NCBI GenBank assembly: GCA_040218415.1
Contig: JAVJRN010000031.1
Coordinates: 27,912-91,911, forward strand
DNA: 64,000 nt
Direction: 5' to 3'
From: JAVJRN01 sp040218415
GTDB lineage: Bacteria > Bacteroidota > Bacteroidia > Cytophagales > Cyclobacteriaceae
In this document: in pieces, positions 8,253-16,232 of the stretch
Numbering within the stretch: position 1 is the first letter of the stretch
Layout: every line of letters starts with the position of its first letter
The notes under the pieces: generated by a model
Told to the model about the DNA's origin: nothing
The model's database searches: none
What the model saw: the letters and a program-made list of their open reading frames with translations, nothing else
Position numbers and translations under genes: made by a program

Positions 8253-9128
8253 ATGAATCCTTTATCCAACACTTACCCATCCGATGCTTCCGACAAAGAG
8301 CTTATCAAGCAAACACTGGAAGGAAGTAAAAAAACATTAAATCAACTCATTGAGCGTCACCAGCCTTACATCTACAATATTGCATGGAAGATGGTGGGTA
8401 ATCCAGAGGATGCGGCTGATTTGAGTCAAGAAGCATTAATTAAGATTGTGTCGAATCTTGGAACGTTCAATTTTAAGAGTTCATTTCGTACTTGGGCGTA
8501 TCGCATCGTGATGAATCACTTCCTTAATGATCAGAAGAAGCATAAAACTCATTTCCCTCCCAATTTTGAAGATATGGGTCAAGCTTTGGATGCTGCACCA
8601 AGTAGGGATCTAAGCGTTGAGGAAAAGGAAGATAAAAAAGAGGCCATTCGTGAAGTACGGCTTACTTGCCTCTCTGGTATGCTCCTCTGTCTCAACAAGG
8701 AACAACGCTTGATCTATGTGATTGGTGAAGTGTTCGGCGCAGACCATACAGTCGGATCTGAGATCATGGAGATGAGTAAAGCCAATTATCGAATGAAGTT
8801 GAGCAAAGCTCGAAAGGATTTGTATCACTTTATGCAAAATAAGTGTGGACTGATCGATAAAACCAATCCTTGCAGGTGTCACAAAAAAGTAACTGTTGCT
8901 TTGGAAGGTGGAATAGTAGATGCTAAAAACTTACTCTATAATCGAAAAGAGTATTCCACTTTCAAGGAGCAATTGGAGCCAGATGCTGGCTATCTGGTGG
9001 ATGAGGCAGAAATGAAATATGCCGAGCTTCATCGGGATCACAGCTTCAAGACGACTTTTGAAAAGAAAAACTTTTTAAGTGCCATTCTGGATGATGTGAA
9101 TTGGAAAAGTAGGTTGAATTTGAATTAA
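8253..9128 (+). CDS. ECF-like RNA polymerase sigma factor with long Cys-containing C-terminus
   Basis: Sigma-70 family protein of 291 residues. Region 2 spans about residues 15-95 (DAADLSQEALIKI, then TWAYRIVMNHFL, the -10 recognition helix). A region 4-like helix-turn-helix covers about 135-195 (LCLNKEQRLIYVIGEVFG, then NYRMKLSKARKDL). Beyond it is an unusual tail of about 95 residues that opens with a cysteine/histidine cluster (NKCGL...NPCRCHKK), which could bind metal. Ordinary ECF factors stop near residue 190. No anti-sigma gene is adjacent, so the tail may be a built-in sensor; this is inference. Confidence 0.85.
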   Translation: MNPLSNTYPSDASDKELIKQTLEGSKKTLNQLIERHQPYIYNIAWKMVGNPEDAADLSQEALIKIVSNLGTFNFKSSFRTWAYRIVMNHFLNDQKKHKTHFPPNFEDMGQALDAAPSRDLSVEEKEDKKEAIREVRLTCLSGMLLCLNKEQRLIYVIGEVFGADHTVGSEIMEMSKANYRMKLSKARKDLYHFMQNKCGLIDKTNPCRCHKKVTVALEGGIVDAKNLLYNRKEYSTFKEQLEPDAGYLVDEAEMKYAELHRDHSFKTTFEKKNFLSAILDDVNWKSRLNLN

Positions 9129-9205
9129 AATGGCTTGCAACTTAAAACAAATCAAATGAGCAGCAGCTCCTCGTTTAACTTAGGCATGTCACAATTGCCT
9201 TAGTA

Positions 9206-9224
9206 GCGCAGAAGTTACTTTCCG
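9206..9224. repeat. copy of GCGC-GAAGTTACTTC palindromic repeat
   Basis: GCGCAGAAGTTACTTTCCG is an imperfect palindrome that recurs at 12150 (inverted) and 17488 with the core GAAGTTACTTC. It lies in the 392-bp gap after the sigma factor gene, just upstream of a transposase relic, and is likely part of a decayed mobile repeat. Confidence 0.55.
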
Positions 9225-9225
9225 A

Positions 9226-9330
9226 ATATATAAGAGCATTGAAGAGGTCATTAGAGATTTTAAAAAGTTTACCTTGGTAAAGCTGATAAAGCAAATCCGG
9301 CAGAACCCCCAAGAAAGCAGAATCGCCGGT
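9226..9330 (+). pseudogene. RAYT/IS200-type transposase relic (internal fragment)
   Basis: Read forward, positions 9238-9324 translate to IEEVIRDFKKFTLV followed by KLIKQIRQNPQESR. This is the conserved segment around the catalytic tyrosine region of REP-associated tyrosine transposases (compare DFKSYASQEL and NQHPQESRK in the copy at 40630-41202). Nothing of the N-terminal HxH part or C-terminus remains in frame, so it is a fragment. The Tyr position is Phe here (KKFT), so it could not be active. Confidence 0.7.
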
Positions 9331-9372
9331 CTGGCGTTCCGGTGACTGCTATGGGTTTTCAAAAATCTCCAC

Positions 9373-9400
9373 CTCTGGTCTTACCACCCGCTAAGACCTA
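9373..9400. repeat. REP-like hairpin, copy 1
   Basis: GGTCTTA ... TAAGACC form a 7-bp stem around an 8-base loop, preceded by CCTCT. The same CTCTGG-hairpin occurs at 12211, 12975, 48079 and 57569. Directly downstream of the transposase fragment at 9226, consistent with a REP mobilised by a RAYT protein. Confidence 0.6.
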
Positions 9401-9520
9401 GCATCTGTAACTTCATTGCTGGACTCATTGCCTACTTTTCTTTAACAAAGCCAACTATAAAGTCCCAGTCTGAAATCAAAACACTCTTTTCACCATTTTT
9501 ATATTGAACTCAGGTTCCTA

Positions 9521-11944
9521 TTATTCTACCGTAATGGTTGTTTCTTCATGGAATGGTTGACCATTTTTCAGAATGCCTTCGAGAATAATACTGTACGCTC
9601 CTGATTGGTCTGAGGTGTAAAAAGATAGCTCAGCTTCATTATTCGTAAATCGGATATTAGGCTCCCAAAAAATGGTAGAACGATAGTCTGGCATACTATG
9701 CCTTTCACTTGGCTCGGCGTAGTTAGGACTATAAAACTCTTTTGACTTGCTGTAGCCCGGATACATAAAAGTCAGTATCCCGTTTGGTACAGGATTATCC
9801 CTAGTTTCCCATCTTCCTCTTCGCGTATACACTAAAATCACTCCGTTGGCACCCTCTGTACCATAAATAGCGGCATCAGGGCCCTTCAAAACATCTATGA
9901 ATTCTACGTCTAATGGCGAGATGCTTTGAACAAAGTCAAGGTTCACTGGTACTCCGTCTATCACAAAGAGTGGGGATTGCGATCCGCTAAAGCTAGAAAC
10001 CCCACGAATAGAGATCGTTTGATTTGGAAAATCTCCAGCGACCTGTGCTCCAGGCAATCTTCTAAGTAGTTCAAAAATACTTCTTGGCACGACAGTCAGC
10101 GAATCTGTAGTGATTCTGTAACTGGGTTCCTGATAAAGAGGAGTCCGTTGGCTTGGAGCGTTGATGTCAGTCTTCTTTTTTGCAGCTATAGTTATTCCTT
10201 CAAGAAGGATGGCATCATTATCAAGATTAAAAGCCTTAGCAATTTGGTTTAGCTTCTTTGCTTTTTTGGCATAACCCTGATCTAAATTTATGAAAGGAGG
10301 AATGGGATAAACTGTTTCTGGAGTGGGCAAATAATTCAAATTAATCTTAACATTTTTATCAGGCTTGTCCTTTTTCCCTTTAAAACCTTGGGCTTTAATA
10401 ACTACCATGGCACTATCCACAAAATTATTTCCAGTGATGAAAAATTCACCGTTTTCATCTGTATTGCCGAAGGCTAATATTCCCATTTCGGGTAGCATAT
10501 ATGTAAAAGAGGCTTCTCTTGGTTGATCTTCCTTATAATAATCCATGACCTGTCCCTGTATGGTAACTCCCTTTTCCGGCTGAAAGTCTAAAGAATTGCC
10601 CGTCTCCGCCAATAGTTTGCTAGAGGTAAACCTGCTCCAACCTTGAGTGAGCATAAGCAGATCTAATTCTTTGTAAGCTTCATTTGTGTGATTAAAATAT
10701 CTTTTAGGAGATTCTATTCTGCCCTTGATTTCAGTGCTTAGAAGTAGATAATTCACAATAGTCATTTCGTCCTTAGTATACTGAATGTCGGAAGATGGAT
10801 TAATACTTATAGAGGCAGAATGAACAGAATCATTTTTTGCTTTAAGGTGGAGAATAACCTCAGACCTATTCTCGTAGCTGCTTTGGTTTGCATCTATTAT
10901 TATGTCTGAAATAGCCTCTGGGGTGTTTGGGAATATGAGTCTCTCCGAAAGCGGCAGATCATTTTTGTCAAACAAAGTAATGTTGATAACCCCGACGGGT
11001 AATTGATTTTTATTGACCGTTAGAACATTTGAATTTTGGTTTTCCATTTTAAGACCAAATAAAGGCTGGCCCTTTTGGTGTGCGATAATGGTGCCGCCTG
11101 TTAAATCTATTCCCTGAGAAATCGCCGAAATTGATATCTGCTCCGAAGTGTAGCTGTGCCTAACTCTAATTAAGGCACCCAGATTTTTAACTTCAGGGAG
11201 GGGGAATTTTTCCGAGTTCATCATCGCATAATATTGATTGTCTTTTTTCGGTTTAAAAAAGGAAAGCCCGTGTCCAAACTGATCCGTTGTAAATTTGGTA
11301 ATTTCACGTCCATTCTGATCCTGAATAACCCCTTCTATTTGAAAACCTTTTCCTGCTTTAGTTACTGCTTTGACCGCTACTTTCGTTGATATCCCATCAA
11401 TCAAATCACCTCCTTCTGGCATAAATTGAATATCGAAATCGTTCTTCTTTGAAATTGACAATTGTTCTAATCGGCCTTCGTAGCTTACCGAATCTGCTGA
11501 TGGGAGTAAGCTGTTTAAAATAGGGATGTCTTTTCTGAAAAAGAGTTCCTCGTCAAAATTTCTCATCCAGTTGGTATACGCTCGAACTCTATAATTGCCC
11601 TCTTGTAAGGTTTTCGGAAGAGAAAAATTACCAACAGAAACACCCTCTTGAATGGGCAATAACAATGATTGGATTATCTTTTCATTAGGTTCGATTAGCT
11701 CTACATGCAATGCACCACTAAGGCTCGTGGGGGTATGAAAGGTGCCCTCTACCGTGTAAGCTTTAAACCAAATATCTTCATTGACACTGTAGATGGGTTT
11801 GTCCAAATGAAGATATACCTTTTCTTGACCTGTTGGTTTAGCATAATCTGTCAGTTGTTGATCATCCTTAGATTGCGCCAAGGCAAAGCCAGTAGAAATG
11901 ATTAGGAGGATGGTAAGGATGCGTTTGTCTAGCAGGTAACTCAT
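9521..11944 (-). CDS. MG2/TonB-plug domain protein (barrel-less)
   Basis: Secreted or periplasmic protein of 807 residues with a signal peptide (about 1-23, ending FALAQ). Residues about 40-135 read as an alpha-2-macroglobulin MG2 domain (EKVYLHLDKPIYSVNEDIWF). A carboxypeptidase-like beta-sandwich lies near 470-560, and a TonB receptor plug domain at about 625-720 (SIFELLRRLPGAQV ... PLFVIDGVPV ... EFIDVLKGPDAAIYG). A full 22-strand barrel is missing and the chain ends after another about 85 residues, which is normal for this Bacteroidota group. Members occur widely and their job is not settled; interaction with TonB or surface structures is suspected. It stands alone, flanked by repeat-rich gaps. 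Confidence 0.85.
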   Translation of the reverse strand: MSYLLDKRILTILLIISTGFALAQSKDDQQLTDYAKPTGQEKVYLHLDKPIYSVNEDIWFKAYTVEGTFHTPTSLSGALHVELIEPNEKIIQSLLLPIQEGVSVGNFSLPKTLQEGNYRVRAYTNWMRNFDEELFFRKDIPILNSLLPSADSVSYEGRLEQLSISKKNDFDIQFMPEGGDLIDGISTKVAVKAVTKAGKGFQIEGVIQDQNGREITKFTTDQFGHGLSFFKPKKDNQYYAMMNSEKFPLPEVKNLGALIRVRHSYTSEQISISAISQGIDLTGGTIIAHQKGQPLFGLKMENQNSNVLTVNKNQLPVGVINITLFDKNDLPLSERLIFPNTPEAISDIIIDANQSSYENRSEVILHLKAKNDSVHSASISINPSSDIQYTKDEMTIVNYLLLSTEIKGRIESPKRYFNHTNEAYKELDLLMLTQGWSRFTSSKLLAETGNSLDFQPEKGVTIQGQVMDYYKEDQPREASFTYMLPEMGILAFGNTDENGEFFITGNNFVDSAMVVIKAQGFKGKKDKPDKNVKINLNYLPTPETVYPIPPFINLDQGYAKKAKKLNQIAKAFNLDNDAILLEGITIAAKKKTDINAPSQRTPLYQEPSYRITTDSLTVVPRSIFELLRRLPGAQVAGDFPNQTISIRGVSSFSGSQSPLFVIDGVPVNLDFVQSISPLDVEFIDVLKGPDAAIYGTEGANGVILVYTRRGRWETRDNPVPNGILTFMYPGYSKSKEFYSPNYAEPSERHSMPDYRSTIFWEPNIRFTNNEAELSFYTSDQSGAYSIILEGILKNGQPFHEETTITVE

Positions 11945-12149
11945 TTTTCAAAAATAAGGTCTTTTTTGAAAAATTATAGAAACGTTTGATACAATTTCAC
12001 TTATTTGTCAAAATAAATAGAACTAAAAATGATAAGAAACCCCTCAAAATCCAGTATTGGGAAGAATGGTAACATTACGTTTAGAATAGTGCTTGAGAGT
12101 ATGCAGGTGCTAAGGGCTTGGTTGACGTTAAATACTTCGGAGAGTCATA

Positions 12150-12168
12150 CAGAAGTAACTTCCGCGCG
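12150..12168. repeat. copy of GAAGTTACTTC palindromic repeat (inverted)
   Basis: CAGAAGTAACTTCCGCGCG is the reverse complement of the motif at 17488 (GCGCGGAAGTTACTTC). It is followed 45 bp later by a REP-like hairpin, the same order of elements as at 9206/9373. Confidence 0.55.
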
Positions 12169-12210
12169 AGTTGTGAGCCGCTTTGATGTGCGGTACATAC
12201 CATAAATCGC

Positions 12211-12240
12211 CCTCTGGTCGTAGCGTCTGGTAAGATCTAA
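12211..12240. repeat. REP-like hairpin, copy 2
   Basis: CCTCTGGTCGTAGCGTCTGG followed by TAAGATCTAA: the stem GGTC-TA / TA-GATC is more decayed than in copy 1 at 9373 but the flanking CCTCTGG is identical. Confidence 0.5.
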
Positions 12241-12364
12241 GGGAGAGATAGGCACTTATATTCTTCATAATGTGTATTTGTAATTTTCCCTATTGCATTT
12301 AGTGGTAGGAATAATTAAGTTTATCTTATGAAACTGAAAAAATAGAAATTCTATAAACTTAAAA

Positions 12365-12757
12365 TTGAAAATTATGAAATCTATTGCACTATTATTAATT
12401 GGACTAAATACTTACTTCAATAATTCAGTTATTGAACCAAAAACGACGGACATAGAAGCTTTGACGGTGACTGAAAAAAGGACTGAAGACCATGGAATTT
12501 ATTATCACTATGAAATAAAGAATACCGGAAATACAATTATTCCAGCAAAAAGCTATAAAGTTTTTTTAAAGGTAAATGGGAAAACTATCAGTCTTGATAG
12601 AGCAACTTCTGAATTAAAACCAGGACAAATTATGAAATACGAGTCACAAAAAACCTTTTATAAAAAGGATGATGAGTTTTTGAATTACTCACTCGAAATA
12701 AAAATAAATGACTCTAATGAGGAGAATAATGTATTAAAAGGACAATCAAAATTGTAA
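12365..12757 (+). CDS. small secreted hypothetical protein (CARDB-like beta sandwich)
   Basis: Protein of 130 residues with a hydrophobic N-terminus (MKSIALLLIGLNTYF) that acts as signal peptide or anchor; no lipobox Cys. The mature part alternates short strands (YYHYEIKNTGNTIIPAKSYK, then VFLKVNGKTISL) in the manner of CARDB/DUF11-type sandwiches that mediate protein contacts outside the cell. ATG at 12374 is an alternative start three codons downstream. No neighbour suggests a role, and the family is not firmly recognised. Confidence 0.7.
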   Translation: MKIMKSIALLLIGLNTYFNNSVIEPKTTDIEALTVTEKRTEDHGIYYHYEIKNTGNTIIPAKSYKVFLKVNGKTISLDRATSELKPGQIMKYESQKTFYKKDDEFLNYSLEIKINDSNEENNVLKGQSKL

Positions 12758-12974
12758 AACAGTTGTTAACTCCAATTTTGCAAGTTTAGTGAAGGGTAAC
12801 TTATATGGGGTGTGGATAACCCAAGCTCACAGATTGATAGTTCAATCCGATAAAGTATGAGGGATGCTGTAACGACTAAACGCACGGCATTCGATAATTA
12901 AATCATCAAGCCTTATTACGTCAGTGAAAGCTTAAGGTTTTTTTGTGTGCATATCCTCTTTAGTTTCCTTCTGC

Positions 12975-13004
12975 TCTCTGACCCTAGCATTCGATAAGAC
13001 CTAA
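12975..13004. repeat. REP-like hairpin, copy 3
   Basis: CTCTCTGACCCTAGCATTCG then ATAAGACCTA. The reverse complement gives GGTCTTAT ... GGGTC, matching the hairpin family of 9373 and 48079. It immediately precedes a second transposase relic. Confidence 0.5.
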
Positions 13005-13011
13005 GATAGTC

Positions 13012-13246
13012 TGGCCATTATAGCTGTTTGAAAAAAGCAACAAAGAAGAATAAAAGAAATGACTTATTCCAGTTTTGGCAATAGCATAATCATCCCATTG
13101 AATTGATCTACAAATCGAATGATCCAGCGGTTAGATGATGTGCATAACGACCCATTAGGGTCAGAGTTTGTATTCAGAACAAACGCGTGAGTGTGGTGGA
13201 GTCGAGCTAGAAAAAATCTACTGGTGATGGCCGGGATTTGGAGCTG
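13012..13246 (+). pseudogene. RAYT/IS200-type transposase relic (C-terminal part)
   Basis: Forward translation across at least two frame changes gives LFEK, then KKNKRNDLFQFWQ-stop-HNHPIEL, then VHNDPLGSEFVFR, then WSRARKN. These are the successive C-terminal blocks of RAYT transposases (FEKAGKKN..FQFWQQ.NHPIEL, YIHNNPV, YSSARNY). In-frame stops and frameshifts show it is dead. It shares orientation with the relic at 9226, which covers the preceding part of the protein, so both could be pieces of one old insertion or independent copies. Confidence 0.65.
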
Positions 13247-13478
13247 ACTTCTTTGTAATCGAGCGGAAGATATTTACAGAGTCCTTTTTTCTTAAATACT
13301 CATAGAACCTTAAGGTATCCATCTAACTCCTTTGCAATAGTCTTCACAGGTACACCTTGAGTAGACATAACATACAACATACACTAGTGGGCTTTTCTAA
13401 ATAGCTCTGTTAAATGGTAATTGTTACACCTTCTTTTGATTCTTTTACAAGCCATAATCTCACCTATAATTTATTTTT
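13247..13478. other. gap without supported gene
   Basis: Between the transposase relic and the BlaI operator. On the minus strand a broken frame reads MSTQGVPVKTIAKELDGYL, faintly like the helix-turn-helix of an insertion-sequence OrfA, but it is too short and too broken to name. Confidence 0.3.
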
Positions 13479-13524
13479 AAGTTGAACTATTTAATAATAA
13501 GTTGCACAACTTACTATTAAGTTG
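13479..13524. promoter_or_regulatory. BlaI operator candidate (inverted repeat)
   Basis: AATAATAAGTTG at 13493-13504 and CAACTTACTATT at 13507-13518 form an inverted repeat with one mismatch and a two-base spacer. Extra AAGTTG half-sites lie at 13479 and 13519. The element ends about 40 bp before the blaI-type start codon, where an autoregulating BlaI/MecI dimer is expected to bind. Confidence 0.6.
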
Positions 13525-13561
13525 TAGGTTTGAAATGCTGATTCATTAAACTCATAAAGTA

Positions 13562-13936
13562 ATGACTACATTAACTAAGGCTGAAGAGAAGATCATGAAG
13601 ATTCTCTGGGGTATTGAAAAAGGTTTTATCAAGGATATTATCGAAGAATACCCTGACCCTAAACCTCTTTACAATTCGGTTTCGACCATCGTGAGGGTGC
13701 TGGTACAAAAGGAAATCGTAGGCTTCAAGGCTTATGGTAATACGCATCAGTACCACCCACTTATTACCAAAGAGGAGTATAGTCAGGGACAAATGTCTCG
13801 TTTGGTTTCCGATTATTATAACAATTCTCTGAAGCAGGTAGTCAACTTCTTTTCTGAAAGCAAAGGGCTAGATGAAAAGGAGCTGGATGAAGTTATGAAA
13901 ATGCTCGAAGATTTGAAATCACAGAAAAATGAGTAA
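13562..13936 (+). CDS. BlaI/MecI/CopY family repressor
   Basis: Winged-helix repressor of 124 residues, the normal family length. The N-terminal LTKAEEKIMKILW is the usual opening of BlaI proteins, the recognition helix region is NSVSTIVRVLVQKEIVGFK, and the C-terminal half is an acidic dimerisation helix rich in Glu/Lys. In the classical system the M56 sensor triggers proteolysis of the repressor. Here the next gene is an M56 peptidase whose start overlaps this stop by eight bases, so the pair is coupled. Bacteroidota homologues control targets other than beta-lactamase, and no beta-lactamase gene is nearby. Confidence 0.92.
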   Translation: MTTLTKAEEKIMKILWGIEKGFIKDIIEEYPDPKPLYNSVSTIVRVLVQKEIVGFKAYGNTHQYHPLITKEEYSQGQMSRLVSDYYNNSLKQVVNFFSESKGLDEKELDEVMKMLEDLKSQKNE

Positions 13937-15338
13937 GCTAATAATGTATCTAATTGAGTCCAGTGCTGTATTGGCATTGCTCTATTCATTGTATTTACTA
14001 TTGTTGAGAAAAGAGACATTCTTTAATCTCAACCGTTTTTACCTGTTGGCCATTTCATTTCTCATTCCTATCGTAAGTTTTCAGGTATCTGTATCTCCCA
14101 ATCAGGTGATAAAAAAACCAATTGAACAACTGAGTACCGTAAGATTTAAGTACTACGAGGCATTATCTGATTGGAATTTTGAGGGAAATGGAAATACGGA
14201 GAATCCCACAAGCGCAAATCAACTAGCCAATTTCAAATGGATCAATGGCAAATTGGTCATGATGCTTCTACTTTTCATATATGGCATTGGAGTATTGGCT
14301 TCTCTTTTTCGCCTTGTGTGGATCTACCGCTCGATTTATCAACTTAAAAGTGGTAATCCAAAAATGGAGATGCAGGGGATGACTATTGTAAAAGGACCTT
14401 ACGAAATCCCTCCATTTTCTTTTATGAATAGCGTGTTTATGTATAAAGACCTGATCGGCACTGACGAGTTCCAGCAGATACTGGCACATGAAAAGACGCA
14501 TATAGAGCAGAGACACTCTGCTGATTTAATTATTGTTCAACTTTTAGCTGCCTTCTTGTGGTTCAATCCTGTGGTTTGGTGGCTGATTAAATCCCTAAAA
14601 ACAACACATGAATATATAGCAGATAAAAAAATGATTAACCAGGGTTATTCCTTAGTTGAGTACCAGTCATTGCTTTTGAGACAATTGATCAGCAACAACT
14701 CATTTGGGTTGGTACATAATTTCAATTTAACATTCATTAAAAAAAGAATAATCATGATGAAAATAAAAGATTCCGGATGGGCTGGAAGAGCCAAAGTGGC
14801 CTTTGCTTTATCCTTTGTAGTAATATTTGGTCTGATAGTTTCCCAGTGCAACTCTAAGATCGACGATCACAATGCTGTGACTTTAAATACTAATGAGGCT
14901 CTTGAATTGACCCTCCCTATATTGCCAGAGACAGGATATAAGTTTGATGGCGACCTATCCAATTCGATAGAAATTTCAATCAATAATGATCAGTTATGGA
15001 TCAATGGTGAAAACTATGAGGTCAGTGAAATAGGAACGGTCATAAAACAGGCTAATCTTTCTGAGACAAGCTTTGTAGTCATGAAAGTGGGCAATGATCA
15101 ATCTATGTCTCTTGTTCTTGATGTGCAAGCTGAGTTGCGCAAGGCGAACAAACGTAAGGTTCTTTATCTTGGACAAACCACGGAGAAACAGTCATTTAAA
15201 ATGCCCTTTTTGCTTCCGCCAAATCCTGAAAGCAATTCGGTTCATGTCCTTAAAATTGATGATGAGTATGCCAGACAAAATGACCTGAATTTGTACAAAG
15301 TCGATTTGAGTGATGATTTGGGAACTGCCAGTCGGTAG
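13929..15338 (+). CDS. M56 (BlaR1-type) membrane metallopeptidase, N-terminal part before an in-frame TAG
   Basis: Inner-membrane sensor protease partner of the BlaI-like repressor. Hydrophobic segments lie near residues 8-26, 36-54, 100-122 and 288-312. The zinc site is HEKTH at residues 187-191 (LAHEKTHIEQ), followed by WFNPVVWW and a third ligand in HEYIADK. A periplasmic domain follows the last segment. The frame ends at TAG (15336-15338) after 469 residues, but the same frame stays open for another 90 codons to 15608 before a perfect terminator, so the original protein was about 559 residues. Catalytic part intact; the sensor end is truncated unless the stop is read through. Confidence 0.88.
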   Translation: MSKLIMYLIESSAVLALLYSLYLLLLRKETFFNLNRFYLLAISFLIPIVSFQVSVSPNQVIKKPIEQLSTVRFKYYEALSDWNFEGNGNTENPTSANQLANFKWINGKLVMMLLLFIYGIGVLASLFRLVWIYRSIYQLKSGNPKMEMQGMTIVKGPYEIPPFSFMNSVFMYKDLIGTDEFQQILAHEKTHIEQRHSADLIIVQLLAAFLWFNPVVWWLIKSLKTTHEYIADKKMINQGYSLVEYQSLLLRQLISNNSFGLVHNFNLTFIKKRIIMMKIKDSGWAGRAKVAFALSFVVIFGLIVSQCNSKIDDHNAVTLNTNEALELTLPILPETGYKFDGDLSNSIEISINNDQLWINGENYEVSEIGTVIKQANLSETSFVVMKVGNDQSMSLVLDVQAELRKANKRKVLYLGQTTEKQSFKMPFLLPPNPESNSVHVLKIDDEYARQNDLNLYKVDLSDDLGTASR

Positions 15339-15608
15339 GAAACTTATGATTTTCTGAAAGACCATCTTGAGAGGGCTAAGTCTAATTATGTGGTGAGTGT
15401 CAAGTACAATGACAATACCACTTATGGCCACTATTTGCTGAACTTAAATCAAGTTAATGGAGCTTTTGATCAAATTTATGATGAACGTGCGAAAGAAATG
15501 TTTGGCAAAAATTTCTACGATTTGGATAGAAGTATCGATGAGGAGAGAGAACAATACAACGCAGTAAGGAAAGGGCTGCCAAGAGCCATTTCTATAGCAG
15601 AGAGATAA
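15339..15608 (+). pseudogene. C-terminal remainder of the M56 peptidase gene after the amber codon
   Basis: Continuous in frame with the upstream gene: the codons after TAG read ETYDFLKDHLERAKSNYVV, then a domain with DNTTYGHYLLNLNQV and NFYDLDRS, ending at TAA 15606-15608. Its length, lack of other stops and the terminator right behind it show it is the proper end of the gene. It could be expressed separately from GTG at 15390, but no ribosome site is evident. Confidence 0.75.
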
Positions 15609-15616
15609 CAATTACC

Positions 15617-15650
15617 AAGAAGGGCGCTAATTAGCGCCCTTCTTGTTTAA
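15617..15650 (+). terminator. Rho-independent terminator after BlaI/M56 operon
   Basis: A perfect 14-bp inverted repeat, AAGAAGGGCGCTAA followed by TTAGCGCCCTTCTT with no loop bases between the arms (a small loop will form by opening the centre), then GTTT. It sits eight bases after the distal stop codon at 15608. Confidence 0.85.
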
Positions 15651-16232
15651 CTAATTTCTTTTGATGATTTCAGTGAGGAGTAACCGCCGGCTAACCACTA
15701 CCGCTGGTTGTTAGCCTCCTTATAGTTAGATTAAATCTTATGGATTTCGAATTCAGTACAAACCATGGATAGCTATAAGTAAAACCTCCCGCTACTGAGG
15801 CACCAAATCCATAGTGAGCTCCCCAAGAATGATAGCTAATGTCGGCTTCTTGTCACTAAATAATAGCCGTTAATAACGCTAATTTTCCAGCCTTTAAGTA
15901 ACTACTTACTCTAGCTACCTACTTCAATTCCCTGAATATTGTCGTTCACTTTTTTGCTTCAAAACAAGGACTTAAAATCAATACTCCTTCTTTTTACCAT
16001 TGTTATCGGTTTCGAAGACATCCTAAGCATCATTACGGAGATAGTCCCGAAGGCTGGTGTGCACAAGTCTTCTGCTACATAAATTCGACGATTTCGTATC
16101 CCCATCAGGCTTTCGAAGTGATCCCTACTTTACCCATAGGCTTAGAATAAATGAAGATTTTATTGCCTATGATTGTACATTAATCGATCAATTCAGGTTG
16201 TAAATTGAAATACTCATAGAAAAGGATGAAGG
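15651..16232. other. 582-bp gap without supported gene
   Basis: Both strands are interrupted by stops. A hairpin GGCTAAC ... GTTAGCC spans 15689-15716. Otherwise only presumed promoter sequence for the gene at 16233; no RNA gene recognised. Confidence 0.4.

Larger units (their letters stand above)
11945..12364. other. 420-bp gap with two dispersed repeats
   Basis: No gene is supported here. It holds the GAAGT-AACTTC palindrome copy at 12150-12168, a REP-like hairpin at 12211-12240, and presumably the promoters for the flanking genes, which are transcribed away from each other. Confidence 0.5.

Noticed and set aside
13330..13460. IS3-type OrfA relic on the minus strand
   Set aside because: Only about 20 residues look like a helix-turn-helix and the frame is broken on both sides; too little to call.
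15336..15338. TAG reassigned to a sense codon in this organism, given two in-frame TAGs
   Set aside because: TAG closes several intact genes, for example the Crp-type gene at 1672 and argJ at 26758, with no homologous sequence beyond.
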